From Nitrosomonas sp. (GTDB lineage Bacteria > Pseudomonadota > Gammaproteobacteria > Burkholderiales > Nitrosomonadaceae): DNA of 64,000 nt. The DNA lies in NCBI GenBank assembly GCA_016721865.1, contig JADKHF010000044.1, forward strand, positions 62,001 through 126,000. The letters are read 5' to 3'. The position numbers and the translations under genes are program-made. The notes under the pieces are model-generated. The model did not search any database. It saw nothing but the letters and a program-made list of their open reading frames with translations, and was not told where the DNA came from. Numbering within the stretch: position 1 is the stretch's first letter; every line of letters begins with the position of its first letter. Shown piece by piece: positions 39,578-49,005 of the stretch.

Positions 39578-40777
39578 ATGCACCCATTAACCCCTTTCCC
39601 AACTTTGCCCATTATTGCAGTACTTTTGTCAAGCCTGGCGCTTATAACCGCCTGCAGTACCCCACAAGAAAGTACGGTTGCGGATACGAAACTATCCGGC
39701 AGTCAACTGGCGCTAACCAGTGACATCGAATATGACGCAGAACTCGGTGAGTCGCCTTGGCCGGAAGAAGGAGCAACGACTTTGGCCATCATGGAGAGTA
39801 TCCAGCAAACGATCAGAACGCGTTATGCGAACGATCTTCCCGCGCTTCGCCATGTTCACTCCAAGGCACATGGCTGTGTACTGGCGGATTTTAAGGTTAA
39901 TAAGACGCTGCAGGATGAACATCAGCACGGCATCTTTCAGCCCGGTGCAAGCTATAAGGCCTGGATTCGCTTTTCAAATGGCGACAGCGATCCAACGCGC
40001 GAAGATAAAGAAGGTGACGGGCGGGGCATGGCAATCAAACTCATGGGCGTTCCCGGGGAGAAACTCTTGCCCGACGAGAACAATACTCAGGATTTCGTGA
40101 TGATCAATCATCCCGTGTTCTTCATTAACGATCCGCAGAAATATCTGAGTCTCATTCAGTCGCTCAGCAGTTCAAATCTGTTGACCCGATTGTCCGCACC
40201 CCTTTCACTTGGGATCGAAGGCTCAATCATCGCAGCAAAAATCAATGGCAAGAAAATCAGAAACCCGCTTTATTCGCGCTACTGGTCGATGGTGCCTTAT
40301 CAGCTCGGCTCCGGATCAGACCGCCGCGCCATGAAATATTCCGCAAAACCTTGCAGTCAATTGGACAACACTCCGCAAGAAGATCAATTTCAGGATGCCG
40401 ATTTCCTGCGCACGGCGATGAAGAAACATCTCGATACCGATGACGCCTGTTTCGAATTCTTGATTCAGCCGCGAGATAATCGCACAGCGGCAAACGCAGC
40501 ACTCAGCGTCGAGATGGCCACAAACGAATGGGAAGAAAGCGTAGCACCTTTTTTTAAAGTCGCCACGATCACGATCCCCAAACAGGATTTTGATAAGCCG
40601 GAGCAGCACAAATTCTGTGAGAATCTTTCGTACACGCCTTGGCACTCAGTATTCGAACATCGTCCGCTCGGCGCAATCAATCGCATCCGCAAAGTGGTTT
40701 ACACATCCACTGCCAATCTTAGGCGCAATATGAATGCCGTAATCCCTGCTGAACCGGCAGGCAATGAAGTTTTTTAA
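39578..40777 (+). CDS. Catalase-fold lipoprotein
   Basis: 399 residues. Lipoprotein signal ending LLSSLALITAC, then a catalase-like haem domain: LPALRHVHSKAHGCVLADFK, YKAWIRFSNGDSDPTREDKE, GDGRGMAIKLMGVPG, DFVMINHPVFF. The RFSN motif and the His in the AHG segment correspond to core catalase residues. These catalase-related proteins of ~350-400 residues lack much of the classical catalase C-terminus and act as peroxidases or lipid hydroperoxide enzymes. A plausible role is envelope peroxide defence, consistent with its place in the operator set. Confidence 0.8.
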   Translation: MHPLTPFPTLPIIAVLLSSLALITACSTPQESTVADTKLSGSQLALTSDIEYDAELGESPWPEEGATTLAIMESIQQTIRTRYANDLPALRHVHSKAHGCVLADFKVNKTLQDEHQHGIFQPGASYKAWIRFSNGDSDPTREDKEGDGRGMAIKLMGVPGEKLLPDENNTQDFVMINHPVFFINDPQKYLSLIQSLSSSNLLTRLSAPLSLGIEGSIIAAKINGKKIRNPLYSRYWSMVPYQLGSGSDRRAMKYSAKPCSQLDNTPQEDQFQDADFLRTAMKKHLDTDDACFEFLIQPRDNRTAANAALSVEMATNEWEESVAPFFKVATITIPKQDFDKPEQHKFCENLSYTPWHSVFEHRPLGAINRIRKVVYTSTANLRRNMNAVIPAEPAGNEVF

Positions 40778-40920
40778 AATTTTTCTAGGAATCTATCGGA
40801 CTCAAGAGTAATCTGCTGAATTAATGGGGGTAGAGGTTCATATTTCCCAGATCTTTCGTTGCATAGTTCGATAGATTCTTAGGCTTAACAGTTGAATCAA
40901 CCCCATAATGAGGAGTGATA

Positions 40921-42099
40921 GTGAAGATGGAACTTTTAAAAGTTAAATGCATGGCAATCTTTCTCACCGGAATTTTTGCAACTTCGATTCCAGCAATTGC
41001 ACGTGCGGACTGGTCAATTACAGGACTGGGTACTCTTGACGGAACATACAGCGTTGCCAATGCTATCAACGACTCCGGACACGTGGTGGGCCATGACAAT
41101 GGCGATGGAACGAATCGTGCCTTCATTACCGGCGCGAACGGTGCAGGAAAGCATTATTTGGATACGTTGGGTGGAACAACAAGCTATGCCTTCGATATCA
41201 ACAATTCCGGACAGGTGGTGGGACATTCTTTCACTGTTGATGGTAACGCTCACGCCTTCATCACTGGCGTAAACGGCGCAGGCATAACCGACTTGGGTAC
41301 TTTGGGTGGAGATATCAGCTACGCCTACGGTATCAACAATTCCGGGCAGGTAGTGGGAACTTCAACCATTGCGGGCAATGCAGCTTACCACGCCTTCATC
41401 ACTGGTCCGAATGGTGTGGGCATGATCGACTTAGGTACTTTGGGTGGAAATAAAAGTTCTGCCTACGGTATCAATGATTCCGGGCAGGTAGTGGGATCTT
41501 CAACCATTTCGGCTGCTGATATTCATCAGCACGCCTTCATCACTGGTGCAAACGGCACAGGCATGACCGATTTGAGTACCCTTACTGGGACGACATCCAG
41601 CATTGCCTGGGATATTAACAATTCCGGGCAGGTAGTGGGATTTTCCAGCCTTTATGATGAATTCATAGGTTATTATTCTGCGCAAGCCTTTGTCACTGGT
41701 GCAAGCGGCTCAAGCATGGCCGATCTGGGTACGCCGATAGACAGCCGCGCCGACGGTATCAACGATTTTGGACAAGTGGTGGGGGGATTAGATAGTTTTT
41801 GTGACTTCTGCCCTGGCAGCGCTTTCCTGTATAGCGATGGTTTAATCACCGATCTCTCACTGCTTGCGCCGGTTGTCGCAGCCGGATGGACTCAACTGAC
41901 AGCAGCGGTTGACATCAACAATCATGGACAGATCGTTGGATGGGGGAGGCGGGAGGATTCTCCTGGTGGCGGATCCCGTGCATTTATGCTTTCACCTATC
42001 GTCGCGATCCCGGAGCCAGAGACCTACGCCATGCTGCTGATCGGATTGGGATTGCTCAGTTTTGTGTCACGACACAGAAAAGCAAAACACCTGATCTGA
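40921..42099 (+). CDS. PEP-CTERM-sorted protein with HAF repeats
   Basis: About 392 residues, secreted. Signal peptide (LTGIFATSIPAIARA), then about seven repeats of ~42 residues containing AFITGANGxG, DLGTLGG and SYAxxINNSGQVVG, the extracellular HAF repeat, probably a beta-propeller. C-terminal PEP-CTERM signal: IPEPETYAMLLIGLGLLSFV then a basic cluster, which directs sorting by exosortase to the surface. Start chosen at GTG 40921, five bases after AGGAG; ATG 40927 is the alternative. No exosortase gene is in the window. Confidence 0.85.
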   Translation: MKMELLKVKCMAIFLTGIFATSIPAIARADWSITGLGTLDGTYSVANAINDSGHVVGHDNGDGTNRAFITGANGAGKHYLDTLGGTTSYAFDINNSGQVVGHSFTVDGNAHAFITGVNGAGITDLGTLGGDISYAYGINNSGQVVGTSTIAGNAAYHAFITGPNGVGMIDLGTLGGNKSSAYGINDSGQVVGSSTISAADIHQHAFITGANGTGMTDLSTLTGTTSSIAWDINNSGQVVGFSSLYDEFIGYYSAQAFVTGASGSSMADLGTPIDSRADGINDFGQVVGGLDSFCDFCPGSAFLYSDGLITDLSLLAPVVAAGWTQLTAAVDINNHGQIVGWGRREDSPGGGSRAFMLSPIVAIPEPETYAMLLIGLGLLSFVSRHRKAKHLI

Positions 42100-42846
42100 T
42101 TTGTCTGGATTTCAGATAATTTACATGAGGATTATGTGTGCCTGAAGCATTCGATACGTTACACAGGCAAGGGCATGCTTACGCATAAAGCAATTTATTC
42201 TCATTGCACTATAAAGGATTTGGCTATTCGTTTGTGATATGCAATGGCGACTGGGAATGCAGGCCGAAATGATTGCCTGATGAATTCCTGCTTGAGTTTA
42301 AATGGCTTGTCTACCTGTCAATCAGCATCCAACTTTTCCCAGGTAAAAGCGTCAGGATTTGTCATCAATAATTTCTATGCACATGTTCTGCATACATATA
42401 TCAGATCGTTGGGGATAGTGTGTGTTGAAAGGAGTAGATTTTCAATGCTTATTAACCCGGATATTGCATGAATTCGCACGATGCTCACGCATGATATTGG
42501 TTTCAGAAGGGATTTTTCGAAGAAGCAGTGTAGTTATTCATACACCTGACTAAGATAAATCCCTTGTGGAATCAAGAGACAAGTGAGGGCGTGTGCAATT
42601 CATTCAATATCCGGGTTAACATCTTTGGGGATTGGGAAATAGCATTAACTAAATAACCATTCCACATAAACCCGCTTATTCCAATTACAGATAGAAACAG
42701 AAATAATTATATTGCTATAATATATTAAAAACAGTTAGTTATACATATATTTGCATATCTATCGGGAATTGGAATTAGGCGGGTTGTTGTGTTGCAATGC
42801 GACCAGTGTCGTTGATAAAGCGCGGTGACATTCTTCAGATAAGAAA
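42100..42846. other. Intergenic stretch with palindromic element
   Basis: About 750 bases without a supported gene. A 75-codon plus-strand frame at 42244 lacks features. Holds the imperfect palindrome described separately and AT-rich sequence (42690-42750) just left of the island. Confidence 0.5.
42452..42620. repeat. MITE-like imperfect palindrome
   Basis: The left arm begins TTAACCCGGATATTGCATGA (42452). The right arm ends in its inverse, TCATTCAATATCCGGGTTAA (ends about 42619). The similarity continues inward with gaps to AGGGATTT (42508-42515) facing AAATCCCT (42557-42564). Total about 169 bp, no coding capacity. It could be a miniature element or a long transcript hairpin. Confidence 0.6.
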
Positions 42847-42878
42847 AAGCACTTAGGATTTCTAGTCTCTAAGTGCTT
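42847..42878 (-). terminator. Rho-independent terminator left by the tRNA at attR
   Basis: Read on the minus strand: stem AAGCACTTAG / CTAAGTGCTT with a 12-base loop, followed by TTTTTCTT. It lies just after the CCA end of the tRNA 3' fragment, where a tRNA terminator belongs. Confidence 0.8.
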
Positions 42879-42885
42879 CATTATT

Positions 42886-42935
42886 TGGTGGGTCTGGCTG
42901 GACTCGAACCAGCGACCAAGGGATTACGAGTCCCC
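42886..42935 (-). repeat. tRNA 3'-half fragment, left attachment site of the island
   Basis: 50 bp matching the CCA end, T arm, variable loop and anticodon 3' side of the tRNA at 59476-59552 in 47 of 50 positions and in the same orientation. It stops in the anticodon stem; the D arm and acceptor 5' strand are absent. Two of the three differences are compensating changes in the T stem. It is followed on the right by the integrase gene and on the left by a terminator, the standard layout of an attR junction. Confidence 0.8.
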
Positions 42936-43084
42936 GTAAAATACTATTTGTTTGTGTTGATCTTCATCACCAAATACAGTTATAACAATAACATAACAAC
43001 ATTTCATTATTTATTTGTGTTGATAGATATTCCACAATTTTGATATAGTTTTCCTACATAATGGCTACACAGAAAGGTGACAAA

Positions 43085-44383
43085 ATGAAGTGGGAAAACT
43101 TCACAGCAGAAAGAGTTGCTGAATTTAAGTGCAAGCTAGGCACAAAGCAAAGCATCTACTGGGATGGAAAAACGCCTGGGTTAGGGTTACGTGTCACTAA
43201 TACTGATAGTAAAAGTTATATTTTTGAAACAAAGCTACACGGTAGAACCTTACGTATAACCATAGGCAGCCCCAAAGCATGGCCACTCGGTAAAGCACAA
43301 AAAGAAGCGTCAAGACTTAAAGTAATGACAGATCAAGGCATTGATCCGCGCCAAGTAAAAGCTGATGAAGCTGCCGCCAAGGAAGCCACTATCGCTGCCA
43401 TGAAAGCACAGGAAGCTCGTGAAACTGTGACAGTAGGCAAAGCATGGGATGAATATGTCGTAACCATGAAATCCACATGGGGAGAGCTGCACTTGCATGA
43501 CCATGTACGCGCCATGCAATCCGGTGGAAAGAAGAGAGCAAGGAGTAACAAACTGACAAAACCCGGTGCGCTTGCATCATTGGCAGGGATCCGGCTTATT
43601 GACTTAACCTCTGAACTGATGACAGCATGGGCAAAGGTTGAAGGAGTCAAAAGGCCAGTTCGCGCGCGTAACGCCAGAACACTATTAAGTACGTTTCTAA
43701 ATTGGTGCGCTACGCATCCCACTTACAGTTCTATCGTTACGAGCAATCCAGCACAAGTCAAAGAAGTAAAAAAATATTTGGGTAAGGCTGCGTCAAAAAA
43801 TGATGCATTGCAGCGCGAACAATTATCTGCATGGTTCACTGCCGTAAAACAAATCAGCAACCCTATCATCAGCGCATACCTTCAAAGCTTGCTGCTAACA
43901 GGTGCGCGCCCGAATGAATTAATTTCTGTTTGCTGGGATGATATAGATTTTCAGTGGAATAGTATGGCTATAAAAGACAAGGTGGAAGGATTGAAAGTGA
44001 TTCCCTTAACGCCTTATGTTGCTCATTTGCTGACAACATTACCACGTCGTAATGTATGGGTTTTCAGTAGTCCGGCTTCAGCAAGTGGACACTTGATCGA
44101 ACCACGCATTGCGCACGATAAGGCATGTACTATTGCTGGGCTGGATGTGACATTGCATGGGTTAAGGCGATCATTTGCCAGCTTGTGCGAGTGGATAGAA
44201 ATGCCCGCCGGTATTGCTGCGCAGATACAAGGGCACAAGCCGCAAAGGGTGCGAGAAAAGCATTACATACGTCGCCCACTTGATCTGCTGCGGGTTTGGC
44301 ACGTTAAAATTGAAGCATGGATCTTGGAACAAGCTGGAATTGAGCTTACCTCCACTAAGGCGGGGCTTCACATGGTGAAATAA
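43085..44383 (+). CDS. Tyrosine-type site-specific integrase, P4 family, intact
   Basis: About 432 residues. N-terminal DUF4102-type arm-binding domain (YWDGKTPGLGLRVTN, ETKLHGRTLRITIG), core-binding domain (~120-230), then the catalytic domain with all expected residues: TGARPNEL (first Arg), a Lys in the beta hairpin, LHGLRRSF (His-x-x-Arg), QGHK (His) and EKHYIRR (nucleophilic Tyr). It sits directly inside the tRNA-fragment repeat and reads into the island. Start at 43085 has AAAGGTG upstream; ATG 43061 is possible. It should excise or insert the 42.9-59.5 kb element. Confidence 0.9.
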   Translation: MKWENFTAERVAEFKCKLGTKQSIYWDGKTPGLGLRVTNTDSKSYIFETKLHGRTLRITIGSPKAWPLGKAQKEASRLKVMTDQGIDPRQVKADEAAAKEATIAAMKAQEARETVTVGKAWDEYVVTMKSTWGELHLHDHVRAMQSGGKKRARSNKLTKPGALASLAGIRLIDLTSELMTAWAKVEGVKRPVRARNARTLLSTFLNWCATHPTYSSIVTSNPAQVKEVKKYLGKAASKNDALQREQLSAWFTAVKQISNPIISAYLQSLLLTGARPNELISVCWDDIDFQWNSMAIKDKVEGLKVIPLTPYVAHLLTTLPRRNVWVFSSPASASGHLIEPRIAHDKACTIAGLDVTLHGLRRSFASLCEWIEMPAGIAAQIQGHKPQRVREKHYIRRPLDLLRVWHVKIEAWILEQAGIELTSTKAGLHMVK

Positions 44384-44423
44384 CAGTGTTGTATTTGCTT
44401 AAATGTAACTTATAATTCACAAT

Positions 44424-44750
44424 ATGTTTAAAGTTTCCGATTACCTGACAAATGATGGGCGCGATCCTTTTAAGGAATGGTTGGGGAGTTTAACAGACCG
44501 GCAAGCGCGTGCGCGTATCTTAGTGCGAATACAACGCATGGCCGCCGGAAACTTTGGAGACTGTAAGCCTATTGCCGATGGTATGTGGGAATTGCGCATT
44601 GATCATGGGCTTGGTTAGCGTGTGTATTACGCCAGAGCGGGAGAAAAACTTATCTTGATATTGGCAGGAGGGGATAAGCGAAGACAACAGGCTGAAATTG
44701 ATACTGCATTGGAATACTGGAAGAATTGGAATAGGAGAAACAAAGCATGA
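44424..44750 (+). pseudogene. RelE/HigB-type toxin with internal amber codon
   Basis: MFKVSDYLTNDGRDPFKEWL ... WELRIDHGLG, stop TAG at 44616-44618, then in the same frame RVYYARAGEKLILILAGGDK and QAEIDTALEYWKNW. Without the stop this is a ~108-residue addiction-module killer (HigB/RelE-like mRNA interferase). The amber replaces the Tyr expected in GxGYRVYY. The reading end overlaps the antitoxin start by four bases (ATGA), the usual coupling. Toxin therefore probably dead. Confidence 0.82.
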
Positions 44751-45004
44751 TTAAATCATCCCGTCCTCATGATGATGCAGTAGTGGAACTGCTGCGAGCA
44801 GAGCCGGCTTTTGCTGACGAATACCTTTCTACCGCACTGGATGAAGTTAATCAGGCGGGAGGGCGCGAAGCTTTGCTGTCAGCGCTGCGGCATATAGCAG
44901 AAGCGCAAGGCATGGCCACAGTAGCTGACCGTGCTGGAATCCCAAGAGAGAGCCTTTACCGGGCATTATCCACAAAAGGAAATCCGACAATAAAAACCTT
45001 GCTA

Positions 45005-46147
45005 GTGTTTAATTGCATAAATAGTTATATTTAAGTAATCTCCTGTTTGTTTAACGTAAGCAGGAGGCTCTCATGACACGGGTAGCAGCAAAGGTAACAT
45101 GCAGCGATCAGGATCGAAAAGAATTGGAGCGACTGGGATCTAGTCGCACTGATCAAGCTCGTTTGGTCGAGCGTGCAAAGATTGTGTTGGGCTGTCTGGC
45201 GGGCGAACGTAACGACCAGATTGCGGCACGCATGAAGTTGCAGGCGAATACGGTAGCGATGTGGCGCAAGAGATTTATGGAGGGCGGCATCGCGGCGTTA
45301 CATGACCGAGCGCGCAGTGGCAAGCCACCCTTCTACGATGCCGGCGACTTGCGCGATAGAATACGCAAACAGCTTGAACTTACTCCACCCGAAGGGCTTT
45401 CCAGTTGGGACGGAAGAACGCTAGCTCAGGCACTGGGCGTGTCAGATGACGCTATCTGGCGCATTCTTCGCAAGGAGGGCATTCAACTACGGCGCATGCG
45501 TTCTTGGTGCGTGAGTACTGATCCAGAATTCGCGGCCAAAGCAGCAGATGTGATAGGCTTGTACCTGGGGCCACCCACCAACGCACTGGTTCTGAGTATT
45601 GATGAAAAGCCATCGATTCAAGCCTTAGAGAGAAAAATTGGCTACGTTCATACCAGCAGCGGAAAAATCGTGCGCGGAATCAAAAGCACGTACAGACGTC
45701 ACGGTACCGTCAATTTATTTGCCGCGCTGAACGTGGCCACTGGCGTAATCCAATCCAAGGTCACGGCAGTCAAGAAGCGTCCAGACTTCCAGGCCTTTCT
45801 TGATGACGTAGTGGCTGAGGTGCCTGTCAACCAAGAAATTCACGTGATCTTGGACAACTACGCAACCCACAAGAGAAATGATGACTGGCTAGCCCGTCAT
45901 CCTAACGTCCACTTCCACTTCACACCTACTTCAGCAAGCTAGCTTAACCAAGTAGAAATTTGGTTTGGCATCTTTACACGCAAAACACTGAATGGGGCAA
46001 GCTTCCAAAGTACGGAGCAACTGACGCAAGCCATCAAAGCGTTCGTGAAACACTACAATAAAACTGCTGCGCCGTTTGTTTGGAGGAAGCGCGAGGTAAG
46101 AGGTGCTCAACTCAGAAATACAATCGTTAACTTATGCAATTAGACAC
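45005..46147 (+). mobile_element. IS630-family insertion sequence B
   Basis: 1,143 bp with terminal inverted repeats: left GTGTTTAATTGCATAA, right (reverse complement) GTGTCTAATTGCATAA. Flanked by the duplicated TA at 45003-45004 and 46148-46149, as expected for IS630. It carries one plus-strand transposase gene with an in-frame stop. Different from IS630 element A in both ends and protein. Confidence 0.88.
45073..46143 (+). pseudogene. IS630-family transposase with amber before the catalytic Glu
   Basis: Start 45073 after GGAGG. Helix-turn-helix region (NDQIAARMKLQANTVAMWRK), DDE core with SIDEKP (first Asp) and VILDNYATHK (second Asp). At 45940-45942 TAG replaces the Trp codon of the usual SASWLNQVE; the frame continues LNQVEIWFGIFTRKTLNGAS with the catalytic Glu, to a natural stop at 46143. 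The truncated 289-residue product lacks the third catalytic residue, so the element is likely immobile unless the amber is suppressed. Confidence 0.87.
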
Positions 46148-46363
46148 TAGCTGTGATTAATGCAGCAGGCTTAAAATTGTCTGTACACCGATAGAAAATT
46201 GAGTATGAGCGAAATACTTCACTCGCCTCATTCCGGCTAAATTTTACGAGAAAATGTATTGCTAACCTTGGGCTATCAATAACGAAAGCGGCTGAACAGC
46301 TCCCAACTGGTTTAGTTGATTAATTTGTAAAAATATCTCGTATCTATTACATCAGAATTCACC

Positions 46364-46590
46364 ATGAACAATCAAGACATTCCCATAGCCGTTGTGGCAG
46401 CGCCCCGGACAAAAACATCAAGCTATCCAGAACAGCTCGCTTCCCGAATGACAGGCCGATAAAAGCGTATTCTCGGTGATTTGTTTGGCCTTTCAAACTT
46501 CGGAGTAAAAACCTAACGAAGCTTTTGCCTGGCGCTAGCTCAGCTTTACGGCACGTCCATTCCAAACAAGACGAATTCGTCTACAAAAAG
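46364..46590 (+). pseudogene. Cupin-domain protein remnant
   Basis: MNNQDIPIAVVAAPRTKTSS, YPEQLASRMTGR, a TAA stop, then KRILGDLFGLSNFGV, and after a frameshift LTKLLPGASSALRHVHSKQD and EFVY. This is the N-terminal half of a small cupin protein with the first metal-binding His pair (H-x-H); the second half is missing where IS5-like copy 1 begins. Dead fragment. Confidence 0.65.
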
Positions 46591-48230
46591 TTTACTCAGA
46601 AATTCAGCGATCAGATATGCGCTGCCAAGTAAGAATTCCGGTTTGAGATGAATTGGCAGGCACGCGCAAACGGAATTTCTCTGGGCATGCACTCTTTTGT
46701 CACCCAAAATGCTATTTTGGCAGCAAGATTTCTCAGACAAATAAAAACCCGCACCAAGATGAGCAGGTTCATAACCAGGAAGATGCTATTAATCCATGCG
46801 GCAGACGTATCAGCGCGCTTGGCTCGAATATTGTTGAGCCGATAACCATACTTTCCTGGCCAAACTTTCCTTCAATTGGAATGCGCTCGCGATATTCCTG
46901 TCGACGTTCGCTTTCAAGTGCATTAATTCATCTTTGTTTTCAGGTGTACTCTTTGGTGGACGTCCCGGTGGTTTGCCTGCGAAGCGGATGTGATTGCGTT
47001 CCAGATAGCTGCGATTATCACGTGAGCCATATAGCGTGTCGGCATGAGCCAACCCTTTGCCTGTCAAGCTCACGCTTATTTTGGCGCCAAATTCCACTGT
47101 CTTGCCTTGCTTTCCCCTGATAATGGGCCGAAGATGCGGCTGACTGATACTGACGATGCGATCATCACAACGTCTGGTGTTGGTTTTGTACATTGCATAT
47201 TGTTGCCGGTACAGCTGGGGTAATACCCAGTAGCGGCGCAACAACCAATTGGGTAATGGTATGGGCGTGCCAGGCGTATATTCCGTCAGCATCGCTTCAA
47301 TATGATTTAAATTCCGGTGCAGGAACTGCAATTGCTGCCTGATACCGGCACGGCGCTTTCTGTTGGATGGCCGTCTCAGCTTGACTAGGCTGAGATAGGC
47401 TTTTCTGGCAATCTCGCGATAAGTGCGCGGCTTCTTTTTCTGTGGACGATTACTTTTGGCATGCAGTTCATCAATGATACGCTCACTCAATTCACGCGCT
47501 TCGTTCAGCAGTCCAAGATCTGTCGGATAGCGTATGGCCTGTTCTGCAACGGTGGCATCCAGTATTAATTTGCCATGATTGCGCGGCGGCTCATCTGCCA
47601 AAGATTGCTCTGCTTCCATTGCGGTACCCGTGTCGCAGCTGCCTACCTCACCGCTATTTGATACATCATTCGTCGTTGTCATCATCACTTGCTTTGACTG
47701 ACTTCTTTGTCCGCTTAGGTTCAACCGTTTCGATGATCGTCTCATGAAATTCATCGAATACCGTCTGACCCATGCGCTTGCGTATCTCAACCAGTAATGA
47801 TGACGCAAAGGGCGCCTTCGCTTGAAAACCTTTCAGGCCAATAAAATATTGCAGGTATGGATTCTCCCGGATCTGCTCAACAGTCTCTTCATCTGAAATC
47901 GATAATTTATGTTTAATAATCACTGCCCCAATCACAATTCTGGCATCTTTGGCTGGGCGGCCTAGTCTTGAACACAGCGTCTTATAGTAACTCTCGGACA
48001 ACTCATCCCACGGTAGGCAATCTCTCAGTTTTACCCAGCGATTATTGGGATCAAGAATCATGCCCGGTGGTGTATCAAATCCTTCGAGTGGCAGTGGCAG
48101 TTGCTTTTGGCTGATTTAACGAATCATAGTGCACGGTTTTTGGTGTTAATTCACATATTTATGTGCACCATTTTACCAAAATATGAAATACTATTCAATT
48201 AAAACAGTTAGTTATACTTTATGAGTAAGT
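46588..48230 (-). mobile_element. IS5-superfamily element, copy 1 (defective)
   Basis: About 1.64 kb. Ends near TTTACTCA (left) and TGAGTAAG (right) resemble the left end of copy 2 at 58219. The transposase on the minus strand starts at 48129 but has TAA at codon 4 (TAT in copy 2). It has frame breaks near 47690 and near 46840, and lacks ~38 codons between GLAH and ADTLYG, the segment present in copy 2. Conserved pieces: NPYLQYFIGLKGFQAKAPFA, LILDATVAEQAIRYPTDLGL, GYRLNNIRAKRADTSAAWIN. Inactive. Confidence 0.78.
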
Positions 48231-48237
48231 TCTACAA

Positions 48238-48564
48238 AAGCAGTTGGCTAACGTCAAGTTGCTGATTATAGACGAACTGGGTTATGTGCCATTTACTGCA
48301 GTTGGTTCAGAGCTCTTGTTCGAGGTGTTCAGTCGCCGATATGAACATAGCTCGACCCTGGTCACATCAAATCTACCGTTTGATGAATGGACGAGTGTGT
48401 TGGGATCAGAACGATTGACCGGTGCGTTACTAGATCGCTTAACCCATCATGTTTATATTCTGGAAATGAATGGGGAATCGTATCGCCTGGCCACAAGCAA
48501 GAAACGGCAAAAGCAGACAGTACAAACCAAACCTATAGAAAAGGAGGATGCCAAACCAATATAA
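48238..48564 (+). pseudogene. IstB (IS21 ATPase) C-terminal fragment
   Basis: LLIIDELGYVPFTAVGSELL with the Walker-B Asp, LVTSNLPFDEW, GSERLTGALLDRLTHHVYIL: the second half of an IS21-family helper ATPase. The Walker A half and istA are absent. To the right (to about 48716) noncoding sequence ending GGTACCTTTTTACTCCGTCA resembles an IS21 end. The fragment abuts IS5-like copy 1. Confidence 0.78.
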
Positions 48565-48705
48565 AAGATTTTAGGGGAAACACTGCGCTTTTGCTGAAAC
48601 CCAAGAAATAAAAAATCAGAGGCGCAAAACCAGAGGTTAAATCCCTCTTTTTTATTAACCTAACTGGTACACTTTTGGCGCGCTATTTGGTACCTTTTTA
48701 CTCCG

Positions 48706-48915
48706 TCATTGACAGAACCTTTTGTAGATGGAATTCCAACAGCCAAATGCCTTCGGCAAGTCTCTCCACGGACAACCAACCTGCATTCGATACAGTATTC
48801 CTTCTACCGTCATGCGCAAATTGCGCTTGTTATAAATGGTTTCTTGAAGCAGAATCTTCTCCAGCTTCGACCAAAACTCATCACTGAACATCAAACGGGG
48901 CATCAAACGGGGCAT
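48706..48915 (-). pseudogene. IS5-family transposase N-terminal fragment
   Basis: MFSDEFWSKLEKILLQETIY, RMTVEGILYRMQVGCPWRDL, PKAFGCWNSIYKRF: the DUF4096 insertion domain of IS5-type transposases, then a stop. The catalytic domain is gone. The first codons repeat (MPRLMPRLM) through a 12-bp tandem duplication. Confidence 0.75.
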
Positions 48916-49005
48916 CGCAAACTCGTTTTATTGGTGGTATAGGAACCTCAATATTACGAGTTTGTCTATATTTATTAAATAATTACCGAAAAATGTCAAC
49001 AGACC

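Larger units (their letters stand above)
44747..46194 (+). pseudogene. HigA-like antitoxin interrupted by IS630 element B
   Basis: Residues 1-86 (ALRHIAEAQGMATVADRAGI, ESLYRALSTKGNPTIKTLL) are a helix-turn-helix HigA-like antitoxin. At the TA of 45003-45004 an IS630 copy splits the gene. The remainder resumes at 46150 as AVINAAGLKLSVHR followed by a stop. Removing the IS and one TA rejoins the frame exactly (LLAVINAAG). In the present state the protein would end NPTIKTLLVFNCINSYI, losing its last ~14 residues. Confidence 0.85.

Noticed and set aside
40915..42099. CRISPR-like or tandem DNA array in the repeat gene
   Set aside because: The periodicity is at protein level (HAF repeats in an open frame), with variable DNA and no spacer-repeat structure. 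No CRISPR array was seen anywhere in the window.
42244..42471. 75-codon plus-strand ORF left of the island
   Set aside because: No ribosome site or conserved pattern; its end runs into the palindromic element.
44424..45942. Amber stop-codon recoding or stop readthrough
   Set aside because: Affects only a toxin and a transposase (plus a degraded entericidin start), all gene types prone to decay; core genes show no in-frame TAG.
46575..48245. Target-site duplication TCTACAAAA around IS5-like copy 1
   Set aside because: Similar bases occur on both sides, but the left ones fit the cupin gene and the right ones fit istB independently, so chance cannot be excluded.
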